Source: Alkalihalobacillus sp047302405
GTDB taxonomy: Bacteria; Bacillota; Bacilli; Bacillales; Bacillaceae_D
Direction: 5' to 3'
DNA: 64,000 nt
Assembly (NCBI RefSeq): GCF_047302405.1
Contig: NZ_CP154853.1
Span: 930,001-994,000 of the forward strand
The notes under the pieces are model-generated. The model searched no databases and was not told where the DNA came from. It worked only from the letters and a program-made list of their open reading frames with translations. Below are positions 43,749 through 51,804 of this stretch, in pieces. Made by a program: the position numbers and the translations under genes. Every line of letters starts with the position of its first letter. Positions within the stretch are counted from its first letter, which is position 1.

Positions 43749-44879
43749 ATGGATTTTATGTTAACCGTAGAACAATTGGCAGTAAAAGAAATGGCAAGGG
43801 ATTTTGTTAATCATGAAATTTATCCAATGGCTAGATATTATGATGAAGAAGAAGCCTATCCGAATGAGATTATGGATAAGCTTCGTGAAACTGGCTTATT
43901 TAATCTAGCTATTCCTGAAAAATATGGTGGACCTGGAATTGATAAAATATCCCATGCCTTAATTGTTGAAGAGCTAGCCCGTGGCTGTGCAGGTGTTGCA
44001 ACTTCAGTTGATGCTAATTCTCTTGCCTCATACCCAATTATGGTTGGCGGAAGTGAAGAATTAAAGAAACTATTTTTGACTCGATTAACGGAGCGAAAGG
44101 AAAATGCTGCTTTTGCATTAACAGAGCCACAAGCTGGTAGTGATGTGATGGGATTACGGACGACGGTTGAAAAAATGGGTGATAACTATGTGTTAAATGG
44201 TGAAAAGTGTTTTATTACGAATGCGAGCTTAGCCAATTTTTATGTCGTCTTAACAAAGCTTAAAGGAAGTGAAAATGAGTTTGTAGCTCTAGTTGTCGAA
44301 CGGGAAAGTGAAGGGTTAACAGTTGGTCCAAAAGAAAAAAAGATGGGATTACGAGCATCAGACACAGCTTCCGTTCAATTTCATGATGTTAAAGTACCGA
44401 TTACAAATCGTATTGGAGCAGAAGGGGAAGGGTTTAAAATTTTTATGAAAGCCCTTTCTTATGCTAGACCAATGGTTGGGGCACAGTCTCTTGGCATTGC
44501 TCAAGGGGCTTATGAAGAAGCAATTAATTATGCAAAAGAAAGAAAACAATTTAACCAACCAATTGCCTCTTATCAAGCGATCCAATTTATGCTTGCTGAT
44601 ATGGCCATGAATATCGAAGCAGCCAGGCTTTTGGTTCATAAATCAGCATATTTACTAGATAAGGGCAAACCGTCAATGACAAGTGCTTCTTATGCCAAAT
44701 GTTTTGCAGCGGATACCGCAGTTAAAGTCGCAGCAGATGCCGTTCAAATTTTTGGAGGCTACGGTTATATTCGTGAATATCCAGTCGAGAAATATTACCG
44801 TGATGCAAAAATCATGCAAATTTATGAAGGAACTAACCAAATTCAAAGAGTCGTGATTGCAAAGGAAATACTAAAATAA
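43749..44879 (+). CDS. Acyl-CoA dehydrogenase
   Basis: FAD-dependent first step of beta-oxidation, 376 residues. Signatures: AFALTEPQAGSDV and NGEKCFITNASLANFYVV (FAD and substrate), KERKQFNQPIASYQAIQFML, QIFGGYGYIREYPVEKYYRD and the catalytic Glu360 in IYEGTNQIQ. Met 43749 (MDFMLTVEQ) is preferred over 43728 because GAGGTGA lies just before it. It is the last gene of the operon; a hairpin without T run (ATGGCTC/GAGCCAT, 44894-44921) follows. The electron acceptor ETF is not encoded nearby. Confidence 0.93.
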   Translation: MDFMLTVEQLAVKEMARDFVNHEIYPMARYYDEEEAYPNEIMDKLRETGLFNLAIPEKYGGPGIDKISHALIVEELARGCAGVATSVDANSLASYPIMVGGSEELKKLFLTRLTERKENAAFALTEPQAGSDVMGLRTTVEKMGDNYVLNGEKCFITNASLANFYVVLTKLKGSENEFVALVVERESEGLTVGPKEKKMGLRASDTASVQFHDVKVPITNRIGAEGEGFKIFMKALSYARPMVGAQSLGIAQGAYEEAINYAKERKQFNQPIASYQAIQFMLADMAMNIEAARLLVHKSAYLLDKGKPSMTSASYAKCFAADTAVKVAADAVQIFGGYGYIREYPVEKYYRDAKIMQIYEGTNQIQRVVIAKEILK

Positions 44880-45064
44880 GAGAGAGAATGTTAATGGCTC
44901 TATTTTGATAGAAGGAGCCATAGATCTTGTCAAAAATGGAGCTGTCTCAAAAGGGTATGAAAATGAAGGGTTCAGCCCCTTCCGGCGAGCGTGGAACACC
45001 GGGGGGATTTCTACCTGCCCTTTCCTGAGGCCACTGAAAACATCGGATATGAGCTTAATTTGTC

Positions 45065-45187
45065 TTACTCCACTTCGCTGTATGCCCACAACAATAGGCG
45101 GGTGAGTCGGGAGCCTCCTCGCTTCATGCTGCGGGGTCTCCCGTCCTTCCCTATTCCCGCAGGAGTCGGCCCCACTCCCGTTAGCTA
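45065..45187 (-). repeat. Dispersed structured repeat (D)
   Basis: Minus-strand reading keeps CGGGAGACCCCGC and GAGGAGGCTCCCG, plus the GACTCCTGCGGGAATAG arm. The central stem pairs CGGGAG with CTCCCG as in copy C. The outer stem is poorly conserved. It sits in a 991-base gene-free gap (44880-45870). Confidence 0.72.
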
Positions 45188-45279
45188 AGTTTCAATTTCT
45201 ATTTAAAAGCATAAAAAAATCGTTCTTTCCTTTTAGAATGGAGTTATTACACTTCAAACCAAAGAGGAGCGATTTTTTT

Positions 45280-45384
45280 ATGTGTAACCAAAAGACTACT
45301 TTCCAAGATTATAACAGGAACCCATTCTATCTTCATAAAACGCACGGGCCGATATGGCTATACAAGAGACTTCAAGATTTATAA
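45280..45384 (+). CDS. 34-residue reading frame in a gene-free region
   Basis: GAGGAG stands before ATG and the frame reads MCNQKTTFQDYNRNPFYLHK and 14 more residues before TAA. A hairpin (AAAAAATCGTTC with GAGCGATTTTTT) covers its leader. It could be a stub of a lost gene or a chance frame. No homologue is recognised. Confidence 0.25.
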   Translation: MCNQKTTFQDYNRNPFYLHKTHGPIWLYKRLQDL

Positions 45385-45587
45385 GTGTGAATATAAATGC
45401 TAACTTAAGAATATAAATTTTGCTTAATTTCTCCTTTTTATGGCAATAAACGTTTTAATTAGACTAGACAACTATATTAAAAGAGATATCAATTAGCTGA
45501 ATTTTTTAATATGTAGTATTTAATAAAAAGGTGTCGAAAAAAATATCTTAAATTGTTATACCAAATTTTAAAACATGTGTTACAATT

Positions 45588-45842
45588 AACATTATAATGT
45601 TGTTAATACTTAGAAGGTTTTGAAAATATATTTTCAATTAACTTAAGCTAAATGATGGTTTTTAAGTCATAAAACTAAATGTAAGCCTTTTATTTTTGAA
45701 ACAAGACAAATTTACTATTGGAATATTCCTGAATTTATTGTCATTATTACTTTTAGGTTTAGTTAGGTATAAATGAAATTCGATTAAAGATAGGTTTATT
45801 TGGTATAGACAACTGAACATTATAATCGTTTAGTTGTTTTTA
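45588..45842 (+). promoter_or_regulatory. Palindromes upstream of the second sugar ABC operon
   Basis: Two perfect palindromes, AACATTATAATGTT (45588-45601) and TTGAAAATATATTTTCAA (45620-45637), and a hairpin-forming repeat ACAACTGAAC/GTTTAGTTGT (45809-45838) with TATAAT (45821-45826) in its loop and a T run after it. The last could be an operator over the promoter or a weak attenuator. No regulator gene is adjacent. Confidence 0.45.
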
Positions 45843-45870
45843 TAAAATCATTTAATAAAGGGGAGTTCTT

Positions 45871-47010
45871 ATGCAAAAGAAAAAGTTTGGCCTTCTATCA
45901 TTTTTAATGGTTTTATGTGTTATGTTCTTAGCTGCTTGTGGGAGCAACAGTGCTTCATCAGAGGAAGTAGAGTTAAGGGTCGTCACCATGATGGCTGGAA
46001 CCGATCCATCGGGGAAAGTATTTGAAGAAGTGATTGCCGAGTTCCAAGATGAGAATCCAAATATTACGATTGTCAATGATTCACAATCAGCAGATGCTGA
46101 AACGATTCGTACGAAGGTTCAAACAGAATATTCGTCTGGTAATGAACCAGACGTGATGTTTTTCTTTAATACCGTTGATGCCGAGGGAATTATTAATGAA
46201 GGAAAAGTGATCAATTTAGATGGGGCTGATGGGATTGATTTATCAGGCTATAATTCCATGTTAGAACAACAAAGACATGAGGATGGTGGCATTTATGCAG
46301 CTCCTCAATCAGGTTTTTATGAAGCGATTTTTGTGAATGAAAAACTATTTGAAGAGCATGGAATTGAATTGCCAACGACTTGGGAGTTGTATGAAAAAGC
46401 GATTGAAGAGTTTGCGAAAACCAATATTATTCCGATCGCGGCCTCAACAGAAGCTTCTTATTATGTTGTAGAGCATTATGTGTTAGCTGCGGGTGGGATG
46501 GACGCTTATCGTGCTGAATTATCCGATCAAAATCCAGCATGGGCTTCTGGTTTAGATAAAATTGCTGAACATGCGGAAAAAGGAGCATTTCCAGCTGATG
46601 CGGCTACACTTGATTTAGGATTAGCTGCAGAGTTATTTAAACAAGAGCAAGCGGCGATGATTTTTGAAGGTTCATGGTTCTGGGGTCAGTTAAATGAAGC
46701 GGGTATTGCAGACCAAGTGAAAGTATTACCAATGCCAGGTTATGCGGATGGATTCCAACATGGTGAGCTCGTTGGAGGATCTTCTTCGGGTTGGTTTATT
46801 AGTACTGAATCTTATGAAGATGATAATAAACGTGATGCGGTTGTTGACTTCTTTAATTATGTTACATCAGAAGAGATTTTACTTCGTTTAGTTGAGCCAA
46901 CAGGTCAACCGCCTGCAAAAGGTGAATTAACTGATTTAGAAGACCATTTAGCGGACGGACATAAATTAGTGGCCGATGCACCAGCTGTTGAGCTACCTAT
47001 TAATGATTGA
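45871..47010 (+). CDS. Sugar ABC transporter solute-binding lipoprotein, cut short by TGA
   Basis: Family 1 sugar-binding lipoprotein (lipobox LAAC, Cys23). Mature motifs include MMAGTDPSGKVFEEVIAEF, SSGNEPDVMFFF and AAMIFEGSWFWGQL. The frame stops at TGA 47008 after 379 residues, but the same frame continues for 34 further sensible codons to TAA 47113. Such proteins usually end with this kind of tail, and INDW would fit the TGA as a former TGG. Read through, the protein would have 414 residues. The ligand is unknown; a lactonase gene ends the operon. GGGGAG lies before the ATG. Confidence 0.85.
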   Translation: MQKKKFGLLSFLMVLCVMFLAACGSNSASSEEVELRVVTMMAGTDPSGKVFEEVIAEFQDENPNITIVNDSQSADAETIRTKVQTEYSSGNEPDVMFFFNTVDAEGIINEGKVINLDGADGIDLSGYNSMLEQQRHEDGGIYAAPQSGFYEAIFVNEKLFEEHGIELPTTWELYEKAIEEFAKTNIIPIAASTEASYYVVEHYVLAAGGMDAYRAELSDQNPAWASGLDKIAEHAEKGAFPADAATLDLGLAAELFKQEQAAMIFEGSWFWGQLNEAGIADQVKVLPMPGYADGFQHGELVGGSSSGWFISTESYEDDNKRDAVVDFFNYVTSEEILLRLVEPTGQPPAKGELTDLEDHLADGHKLVADAPAVELPIND

Positions 47011-47115
47011 ATTTATGCGGAGGCTTTTACCCATATGCGTCAAAGTGTTCCTGAAGTAGTGAATGGTTCAAAAACAGGGACGCAAGTAGTCGAAGAAGCA
47101 GCGGCAATGGAATAA
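47008..47115 (+). other. In-frame continuation after the TGA of the binding-protein gene
   Basis: The 34 codons after the TGA (IYAEAFTHMRQSVPEVV, then NGSKTGTQVVEEAAAME) keep the same frame and amphipathic character as a binding-protein C-terminus, ending at TAA 47113-47115. This indicates a nonsense change, read-through or a base-call error. Confidence 0.7.
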
Positions 47116-47140
47116 AAGCAGGTTAAAAAACAAAACAGAT

Positions 47141-47176
47141 GTTTACCTTGTCATTGTTTAACTTGGCAAGGTAAAC
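47141..47176 (+). other. Intergenic stem-loop between binding protein and permease genes
   Basis: GTTTACCTTG pairs perfectly with CAAGGTAAAC. There is only a short T run, so it is likely an mRNA stabiliser or partial terminator, as at 13801. Confidence 0.6.
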
Positions 47177-47200
47177 GATTTTGAAATAAAGGAGCTTCCT

Positions 47201-48064
47201 ATGAAGGGCGATAGACTTTATATCATTTTATTTATGACACCAGCATTATTAATGGCCGGTATCTTTTTATATTATCCGTTTTTTGAAAATATTAAGTTGA
47301 GCTTTTATCGCACGGACGGTTTTTTTAATTCGACTTTTATTGGTTTTGATAACTACATTCGTCTATTTAATGACCAAATTGCTCGAAATGCCGCTCTTAA
47401 TACGTTAGAACTGATGTTATATGTGGCGATCTTCCAAGTTGGGATTGCCTTAGTATTAGCTGTCATGGTGGATTCGATTAAACGAGGAGCCGGTTTTTTT
47501 AGAACCACATTCTTTTTTCCAATTGTCATTTCTGGGGCAGCAATCGGTTTACTCTTTTCCTTAATTTATAATTATCGTAATGGGTTATTAAATGAAATTT
47601 TAGTTAGTTTTGGTTTAGAGAGGCAAGTTTGGTTAACGGAATCATCGGCTTTATATATGGTGGCGATTCCAACGATCTGGCATTATGTTGGTTTCTATTT
47701 CATCATTATTTTAACAGCGATTGCTAAAATTCCTGATGATTTTTATGAGGCAGCAAAATTAGAGGGAATTACGGGTTGGAAAAGAATGACCAAAATAACG
47801 TTACCTTTAATCGTATCGGATATGAAAACATGTTTAATTTTGGCGATTACAGGAGCTTTAAAAATCTTTGAGCTTGTTTATATTATTACGCGTGGCGGTC
47901 CGGCAAGGCAATCAGAAGTGTTAGGGACATATATGTATCAAAAAGCGATCGTTGATAATGCGATGGGGTATGGGGCGACTTTATCCATATTAATGGTTGT
48001 GATCGGGTTAACTTTAGCGTTTGTGACCAATAAGTTATTAAAACGTGAAGAAGTAACATATTAA
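47201..48064 (+). CDS. Sugar ABC transporter permease 1, second system
   Basis: 287 residues and six helices. N-terminal LFMTPALLMAGIFLYYPFFE and FIGFDNYIRLF are typical of MalF-type subunits; the ATPase-docking loop is EAAKLEGITGWKRMTKITLP. AAGGAG precedes the ATG. It is followed after 19 bases by its partner permease. No ATPase gene is present. Confidence 0.92.
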   Translation: MKGDRLYIILFMTPALLMAGIFLYYPFFENIKLSFYRTDGFFNSTFIGFDNYIRLFNDQIARNAALNTLELMLYVAIFQVGIALVLAVMVDSIKRGAGFFRTTFFFPIVISGAAIGLLFSLIYNYRNGLLNEILVSFGLERQVWLTESSALYMVAIPTIWHYVGFYFIIILTAIAKIPDDFYEAAKLEGITGWKRMTKITLPLIVSDMKTCLILAITGALKIFELVYIITRGGPARQSEVLGTYMYQKAIVDNAMGYGATLSILMVVIGLTLAFVTNKLLKREEVTY

Positions 48065-48083
48065 TGGAAAGTGGTGTTTCAGT

Positions 48084-48968
48084 ATGACCGAAATAGAAAG
48101 AAATAAACTGACTTTTTGGGAGAAAATTCAAGATAGATATATTCATAAATCTAAATATGGTCGTTTGTTTGTTTATATTTGCTTGTCCGCTTGGGCAGTG
48201 ACCACCATTTTTCCTTTAGTTTGGGTGTTTTTGAACTCTTTTAAAAGTTCAAGAGAGATTATAACGGATACCTTTGCTCTACCTTCTGATCCTACTTTAC
48301 AAAACTATTTAAATGCCTTTAATACAGTCGATATTGGTAGAAGCTATTTAAATAGTTTTATTATGAGTGGCTCTGTTGTATTGTTAGCCCTTATGTTTGG
48401 TGGATTAGCTGCTTTTGCGATGTCACGAATGAAATTTCGGTTCAGAGGTTTTATTCAAACCGCTTTAATAGCTAGTCTTTTAATTCCGGCTTTTGCGACG
48501 ATTGTGCCTGTTTATCGAATGATGATTAGCATGGGGTTTGTAAATACCCATTTAGGATTTATTATTCCGATTACGGCAGCAAATATCCCTTTTGCGATAT
48601 TAGTGATTAGTGGTTATATGGCAACGATTCCGAAAGAATTAGAAGAAGCAGCTGTAATGGATGGTTGTAATCGCTGGAAAATGTTCACAAGAATTTTTCT
48701 CCCGATTTCATTACCAGCTTTTGCGACAGTCGGAACGTTTGTCTTTTTATGGTCCTATAATGATTTATTTACCTCATTAGTACTAGTTCCACAAGAAAAG
48801 GTAGCCCCAATTGTCGTGCTTTTAGCTAATATTAGCTCACAATATGGAACAGATTACGGATTAATGACAGCAGCGATTATTTTAACAGTTATACCTGTTA
48901 TTGTTTTCTATTTACTTGCCCAGAAAACATTCGAAAAAGGAGCGACATCTGGAGCGGTAAAAGGATAA
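48084..48968 (+). CDS. Sugar ABC transporter permease 2, second system
   Basis: 294 residues and six helices. The docking loop is EEAAVMDGCNRWKMFTRIFL, and the C-terminus ends FEKGATSGAVKG, a MalG-type ending. It follows permease 1 in the same transcript and precedes the lactonase gene by 20 bases, so import and lactone hydrolysis seem linked. Confidence 0.92.
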   Translation: MTEIERNKLTFWEKIQDRYIHKSKYGRLFVYICLSAWAVTTIFPLVWVFLNSFKSSREIITDTFALPSDPTLQNYLNAFNTVDIGRSYLNSFIMSGSVVLLALMFGGLAAFAMSRMKFRFRGFIQTALIASLLIPAFATIVPVYRMMISMGFVNTHLGFIIPITAANIPFAILVISGYMATIPKELEEAAVMDGCNRWKMFTRIFLPISLPAFATVGTFVFLWSYNDLFTSLVLVPQEKVAPIVVLLANISSQYGTDYGLMTAAIILTVIPVIVFYLLAQKTFEKGATSGAVKG

Positions 48969-48988
48969 GAAGAATAGGAGGTGGAATG

Positions 48989-50026
48989 ATGACAGTAAGG
49001 AATAAGGAGAGCTATCTTTTTATTGGTACTTATAATGAAGCAACAGAAGAGGCGATTGTCATTTTTCGCTATGAAGAGAAAATAAATGCCTTTCTTAAAG
49101 TCGGTGGAGTGTCTGGGATTAAGAACCCATCCTATCTGACGGTTAATCAAAAGGGAGATCGGTTATATGCTGTTAGTGAAGTAGAGGATGGAGAGGTAGT
49201 CAGTTATCAATTAAAGTATCATGGCGGGCAAATAGAGTTAATAGAAATGAATCGAAAAAAAACAAAAGGTTCGTCACCTTGTTATTTAACCTTATCTAAA
49301 GAGGAGAAAACTTTATTTGCAGCTAATTATGGAGGAGGGAACGTATCCGCCTTTTCTCTTGATGACGATGGATCACTGCAGACGCTAGTAGCCTTGGAAG
49401 AATTTAATGATTTAGGGGGCGTGTCTCATCCTCATCAAATCAAACGGCTAACTTCTAACCTTTATTTAATCCCTGATCTAGGATTAAATCGTTTGTTTTT
49501 ATATCGTTGGGAACAAGAAGAGCAACGACTTCTGTATACACATGAAGTGGCAATGGCTGAAGGTACGGGTCCAAGACATTTTACGTTTGATGAATTAACG
49601 AAAACGGTATATGTTGTCAATGAGCATCAGTCGACTGTATCCGCCTTTCGTTTGGATGAAAGTAAGGTTCAATTATCTCTCTTTCAAGAAATAAGAACAA
49701 TTCCAGAGAGTTTTAAAGGGGATAATTATGGGGCCGATATCCATTTACATCCAACAGAACGTCTCATTTTTACATCTAATCGCGGGCATCATAGTTTGTC
49801 CACTTTTCAAATAAATGAGGAAGGGGAATTAATGTTGATCGATCATACAATGCTGACAGGGGAATGGCCAAGAAACTTTCAAATAGATCCAAGTGGTGAT
49901 TCAATTTTAGTAGCGAATGAACGGACAGATTCGATTCATTTATTAAGAGTGGCAGGTAATGGAATTCTGGAAGAAACATGTTCCTTAAATCGAATACATA
50001 AGCCCGTTTGTTTGCATATTCGTTAA
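48989..50026 (+). CDS. Lactonase family protein (7-bladed propeller) in the sugar operon
   Basis: 345 residues of the same family as the gene at 6612-7655: YLFIGTYNEATEEAIVIFRY at the start, GSSPCYLTLSKEEKTLFAANY, GTGPRHFTFDELTKTVYVVN, HLHPTERLIFTSNRGHHSL and GEWPRNFQIDPSGDSILVA. It is more divergent and lies at the end of a sugar uptake operon. It may therefore hydrolyse a sugar lactone derived from the imported compound rather than only 6-phosphogluconolactone; this is inference. AGGAGGTG suits Met 48989 better than 48986. Confidence 0.85.
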   Translation: MTVRNKESYLFIGTYNEATEEAIVIFRYEEKINAFLKVGGVSGIKNPSYLTVNQKGDRLYAVSEVEDGEVVSYQLKYHGGQIELIEMNRKKTKGSSPCYLTLSKEEKTLFAANYGGGNVSAFSLDDDGSLQTLVALEEFNDLGGVSHPHQIKRLTSNLYLIPDLGLNRLFLYRWEQEEQRLLYTHEVAMAEGTGPRHFTFDELTKTVYVVNEHQSTVSAFRLDESKVQLSLFQEIRTIPESFKGDNYGADIHLHPTERLIFTSNRGHHSLSTFQINEEGELMLIDHTMLTGEWPRNFQIDPSGDSILVANERTDSIHLLRVAGNGILEETCSLNRIHKPVCLHIR

Positions 50027-50033
50027 AAAGATG

Positions 50034-50082
50034 GAGCTGCCCCAAAGGTCAACAAATCGACTTTATGGGACAGCTCTTTTTT
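50034..50082. terminator. Terminator of the second sugar operon
   Basis: GAGCTG, CCCA and their partners TGGG, CAGCTC form the stem, followed by six T. Convergent with the next gene. Confidence 0.85.
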
Positions 50083-50120
50083 AACATACTTAGGAAAGTA
50101 TCAAGTGGAGTTACCGCGGT

Positions 50121-50750
50121 TTATCCCCCATACAATAATTTTTGTAGAAATTGTTCAACAGAATCTATCCGGCTTGTTGACTTATGAATCAGTAAAAACT
50201 TATCTTGATCCCCTAATAATTGAAAAGGTGAAAAGTTATTTACGTCAATCCCGTAATAAAATAGTTGCTCACTTTCTGTCCCTGTTATGGGCAATTGTTT
50301 TTCGAGTGGAATATTCATTTGTAAAAAACGAGTATCTAAAAAAGGACCATTTTCGACAAATTGTTGATAATAATGTTCGTCGAATATATATATATCAGGT
50401 TCGGTTTCTTGAATCACGACTTGATTTTGATAAAAGCTTGCAAGGTCATTGTATTCCATAATTTCAGTCGGAGCATAAACGAATTCAAGATGAATGGGAT
50501 CCCATAATGGAAAAAGCATATTAATTTGGGCATGAATCTCTTCTAGTTTATCCTCCTCAAACTCTCCGAAAATGAGGATATGTAAAGGCGGTTTATCGCT
50601 GTTGTAATCGTGTACAACTTTTTCTTCGGCAAATAAAGAAGAAAGAATAAAAAAGGAAAGAATACTAATGACAATAATTAGAAGTGTATGGTACTTATAA
50701 TAAAATAAGAAGTTTATCACCCAGCTCTTAAGGGTGTTGTTTTGAGCCAT
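50121..50750 (-). CDS. Membrane-anchored extracytoplasmic protein, unknown
   Basis: 209 residues with one membrane helix (about 20-42, after a short cytoplasmic N-terminus) and an external domain of about 160 residues. PDIYIFDEHYYQQFV followed by GPFLDTRFLQ recalls the hinge region of solute-binding proteins, but the domain is much shorter. I do not recognise the family. AGAGGTGA lies before the ATG on this strand. Single gene. Confidence 0.72.
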   Translation of the reverse strand: MAQNNTLKSWVINFLFYYKYHTLLIIVISILSFFILSSLFAEEKVVHDYNSDKPPLHILIFGEFEEDKLEEIHAQINMLFPLWDPIHLEFVYAPTEIMEYNDLASFYQNQVVIQETEPDIYIFDEHYYQQFVENGPFLDTRFLQMNIPLEKQLPITGTESEQLFYYGIDVNNFSPFQLLGDQDKFLLIHKSTSRIDSVEQFLQKLLYGG

Positions 50751-51017
50751 AATTTCACCTCTCGAAAAAAAAGAAAATTATAAAAAGTCGTATTTCTTCT
50801 TAATTATATAGAAACCTGTATCAGGAGGCTATAGTTAATTATAGATTGAATGTTTTATTCTTATATTTGTATGCTCATTAGTAGGTGTTATTTTGATAGT
50901 GCCGTATTTCCTTTAGGACTTTGTTATCAAGAGCATAAAAGTAAAGGACGATAATTCACGTATACATAGGCAGATGCATAAATTATATCAATTCATTTGA
51001 TGAAAGGAGATTAGTTT

Positions 51018-51470
51018 ATGTATAATCAACGTCAGATTTTTGGGAACTTCCCTCCGTTTAGTGGACCGGGAACAGGAGGGAGTCCTTTTTTTGGTGGAGG
51101 TTCCTTTTTTCCTCCATTTGGACCAGGGCCAGGTGGAGCACCGTCAGCACCGCCTCCATTTGGACCAGGACCAGGTGGACCACCCCACACTTCACCAGGA
51201 GCACCTGGGAGTGCACAACCACCGACGACACCTCCACCAGATATAAGTGTTTTACAAGCGAGCGGTCCAACTGCTTTTGCGGTTGATCCAGGTGGTTTAA
51301 GAGGTTGTTTATATCGCTTTACATTTATTCGGCTAAATAATGGTGACTCATTTTGGTTTTATCCAACCTTTATTGGTCGAACTTCTGTAGCTGGATTTCG
51401 TTGGAGTTTCTTCCGCTGGAGCTATTTTGGAATCGATACAAGGAGAATTGCTTCTTTTCAATGTGTATAA
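51018..51470 (+). CDS. Pro/Gly-rich protein with aromatic C-terminal domain
   Basis: 150 residues. The first half is low-complexity Pro, Gly and Phe with the repeated unit PPFGPGPGG (twice, about residues 32-40 and 47-55). The second half (about 76-150) is a compact domain with two Cys and many aromatic residues (FIRLNNGDSFWFYPTFIG, FRWSFFRWSYFGID). The plan, a sticky repeat tail and a small Cys-containing head without signal peptide, recalls spore coat or exosporium proteins of Bacillus. That is only a suggestion. AAGGAGA precedes the ATG. Single gene with a terminator. Confidence 0.75.
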   Translation: MYNQRQIFGNFPPFSGPGTGGSPFFGGGSFFPPFGPGPGGAPSAPPPFGPGPGGPPHTSPGAPGSAQPPTTPPPDISVLQASGPTAFAVDPGGLRGCLYRFTFIRLNNGDSFWFYPTFIGRTSVAGFRWSFFRWSYFGIDTRRIASFQCV

Positions 51471-51482
51471 ACCATTTAAAGG

Positions 51483-51524
51483 AACTGTCCCAAGGTCAAA
51501 ATTGACAAGTGGGCAGTTTTTTTT
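51483..51524 (+). terminator. Terminator
   Basis: AACTG and CCCA pair with TGGG and CAGTT, followed by eight T. Confidence 0.85.
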
Positions 51525-51754
51525 ATGTAATGAAATCCTCCAGCCTAAGCTATCCCCATGACGAATAAAAAAAATACATACAATAATAATTTTTCCATCT
51601 GACAATTTCTTTTACGAACACGATTTATGTAGGGGGCAATAAATCTTAATTAAGCGTCTGTTATTTCATTTATTTAGTGTGTATATCTATAAAAAAGTAC
51701 GTTAAATCATATTTTATAAGATTTATAAAAATATAATGTACATTTTATATTTAA

Positions 51755-51765
51755 TGTGTTATATT
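51755..51765 (+). promoter_or_regulatory. CcpN box upstream of gapB
   Basis: TGTGTTATATT matches the B. subtilis CcpN operator consensus TRTGHYATAYW (from memory) at every position. It overlaps the likely -10 region (TATTAT, 51762-51767), about 40 bases before gapB. AATGTACATT (51735-51744), a perfect palindrome, lies just upstream. The gene for CcpN is three genes downstream. Confidence 0.7.
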
Positions 51766-51804
51766 ATATACAAGAAATAAAGTTATTAAAGGATGGGATT
51801 ATCG

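Noticed and set aside
45809..45842. Clear-cut attenuator before the second sugar operon
   Set aside because: The hairpin loop contains a perfect TATAAT; if that is the promoter, the hairpin is not fully transcribed. It was kept only as an ambiguous regulatory site.
50105..50461. 118-codon plus-strand frame
   Set aside because: It is antisense to the well-supported membrane protein gene at 50121-50750 and lacks a ribosome binding site.
51793..51795. ATG 51793 as the gapB start
   Set aside because: It overlaps the AAAGGA signal; Met 51805 gives the normal GAPDH N-terminus.
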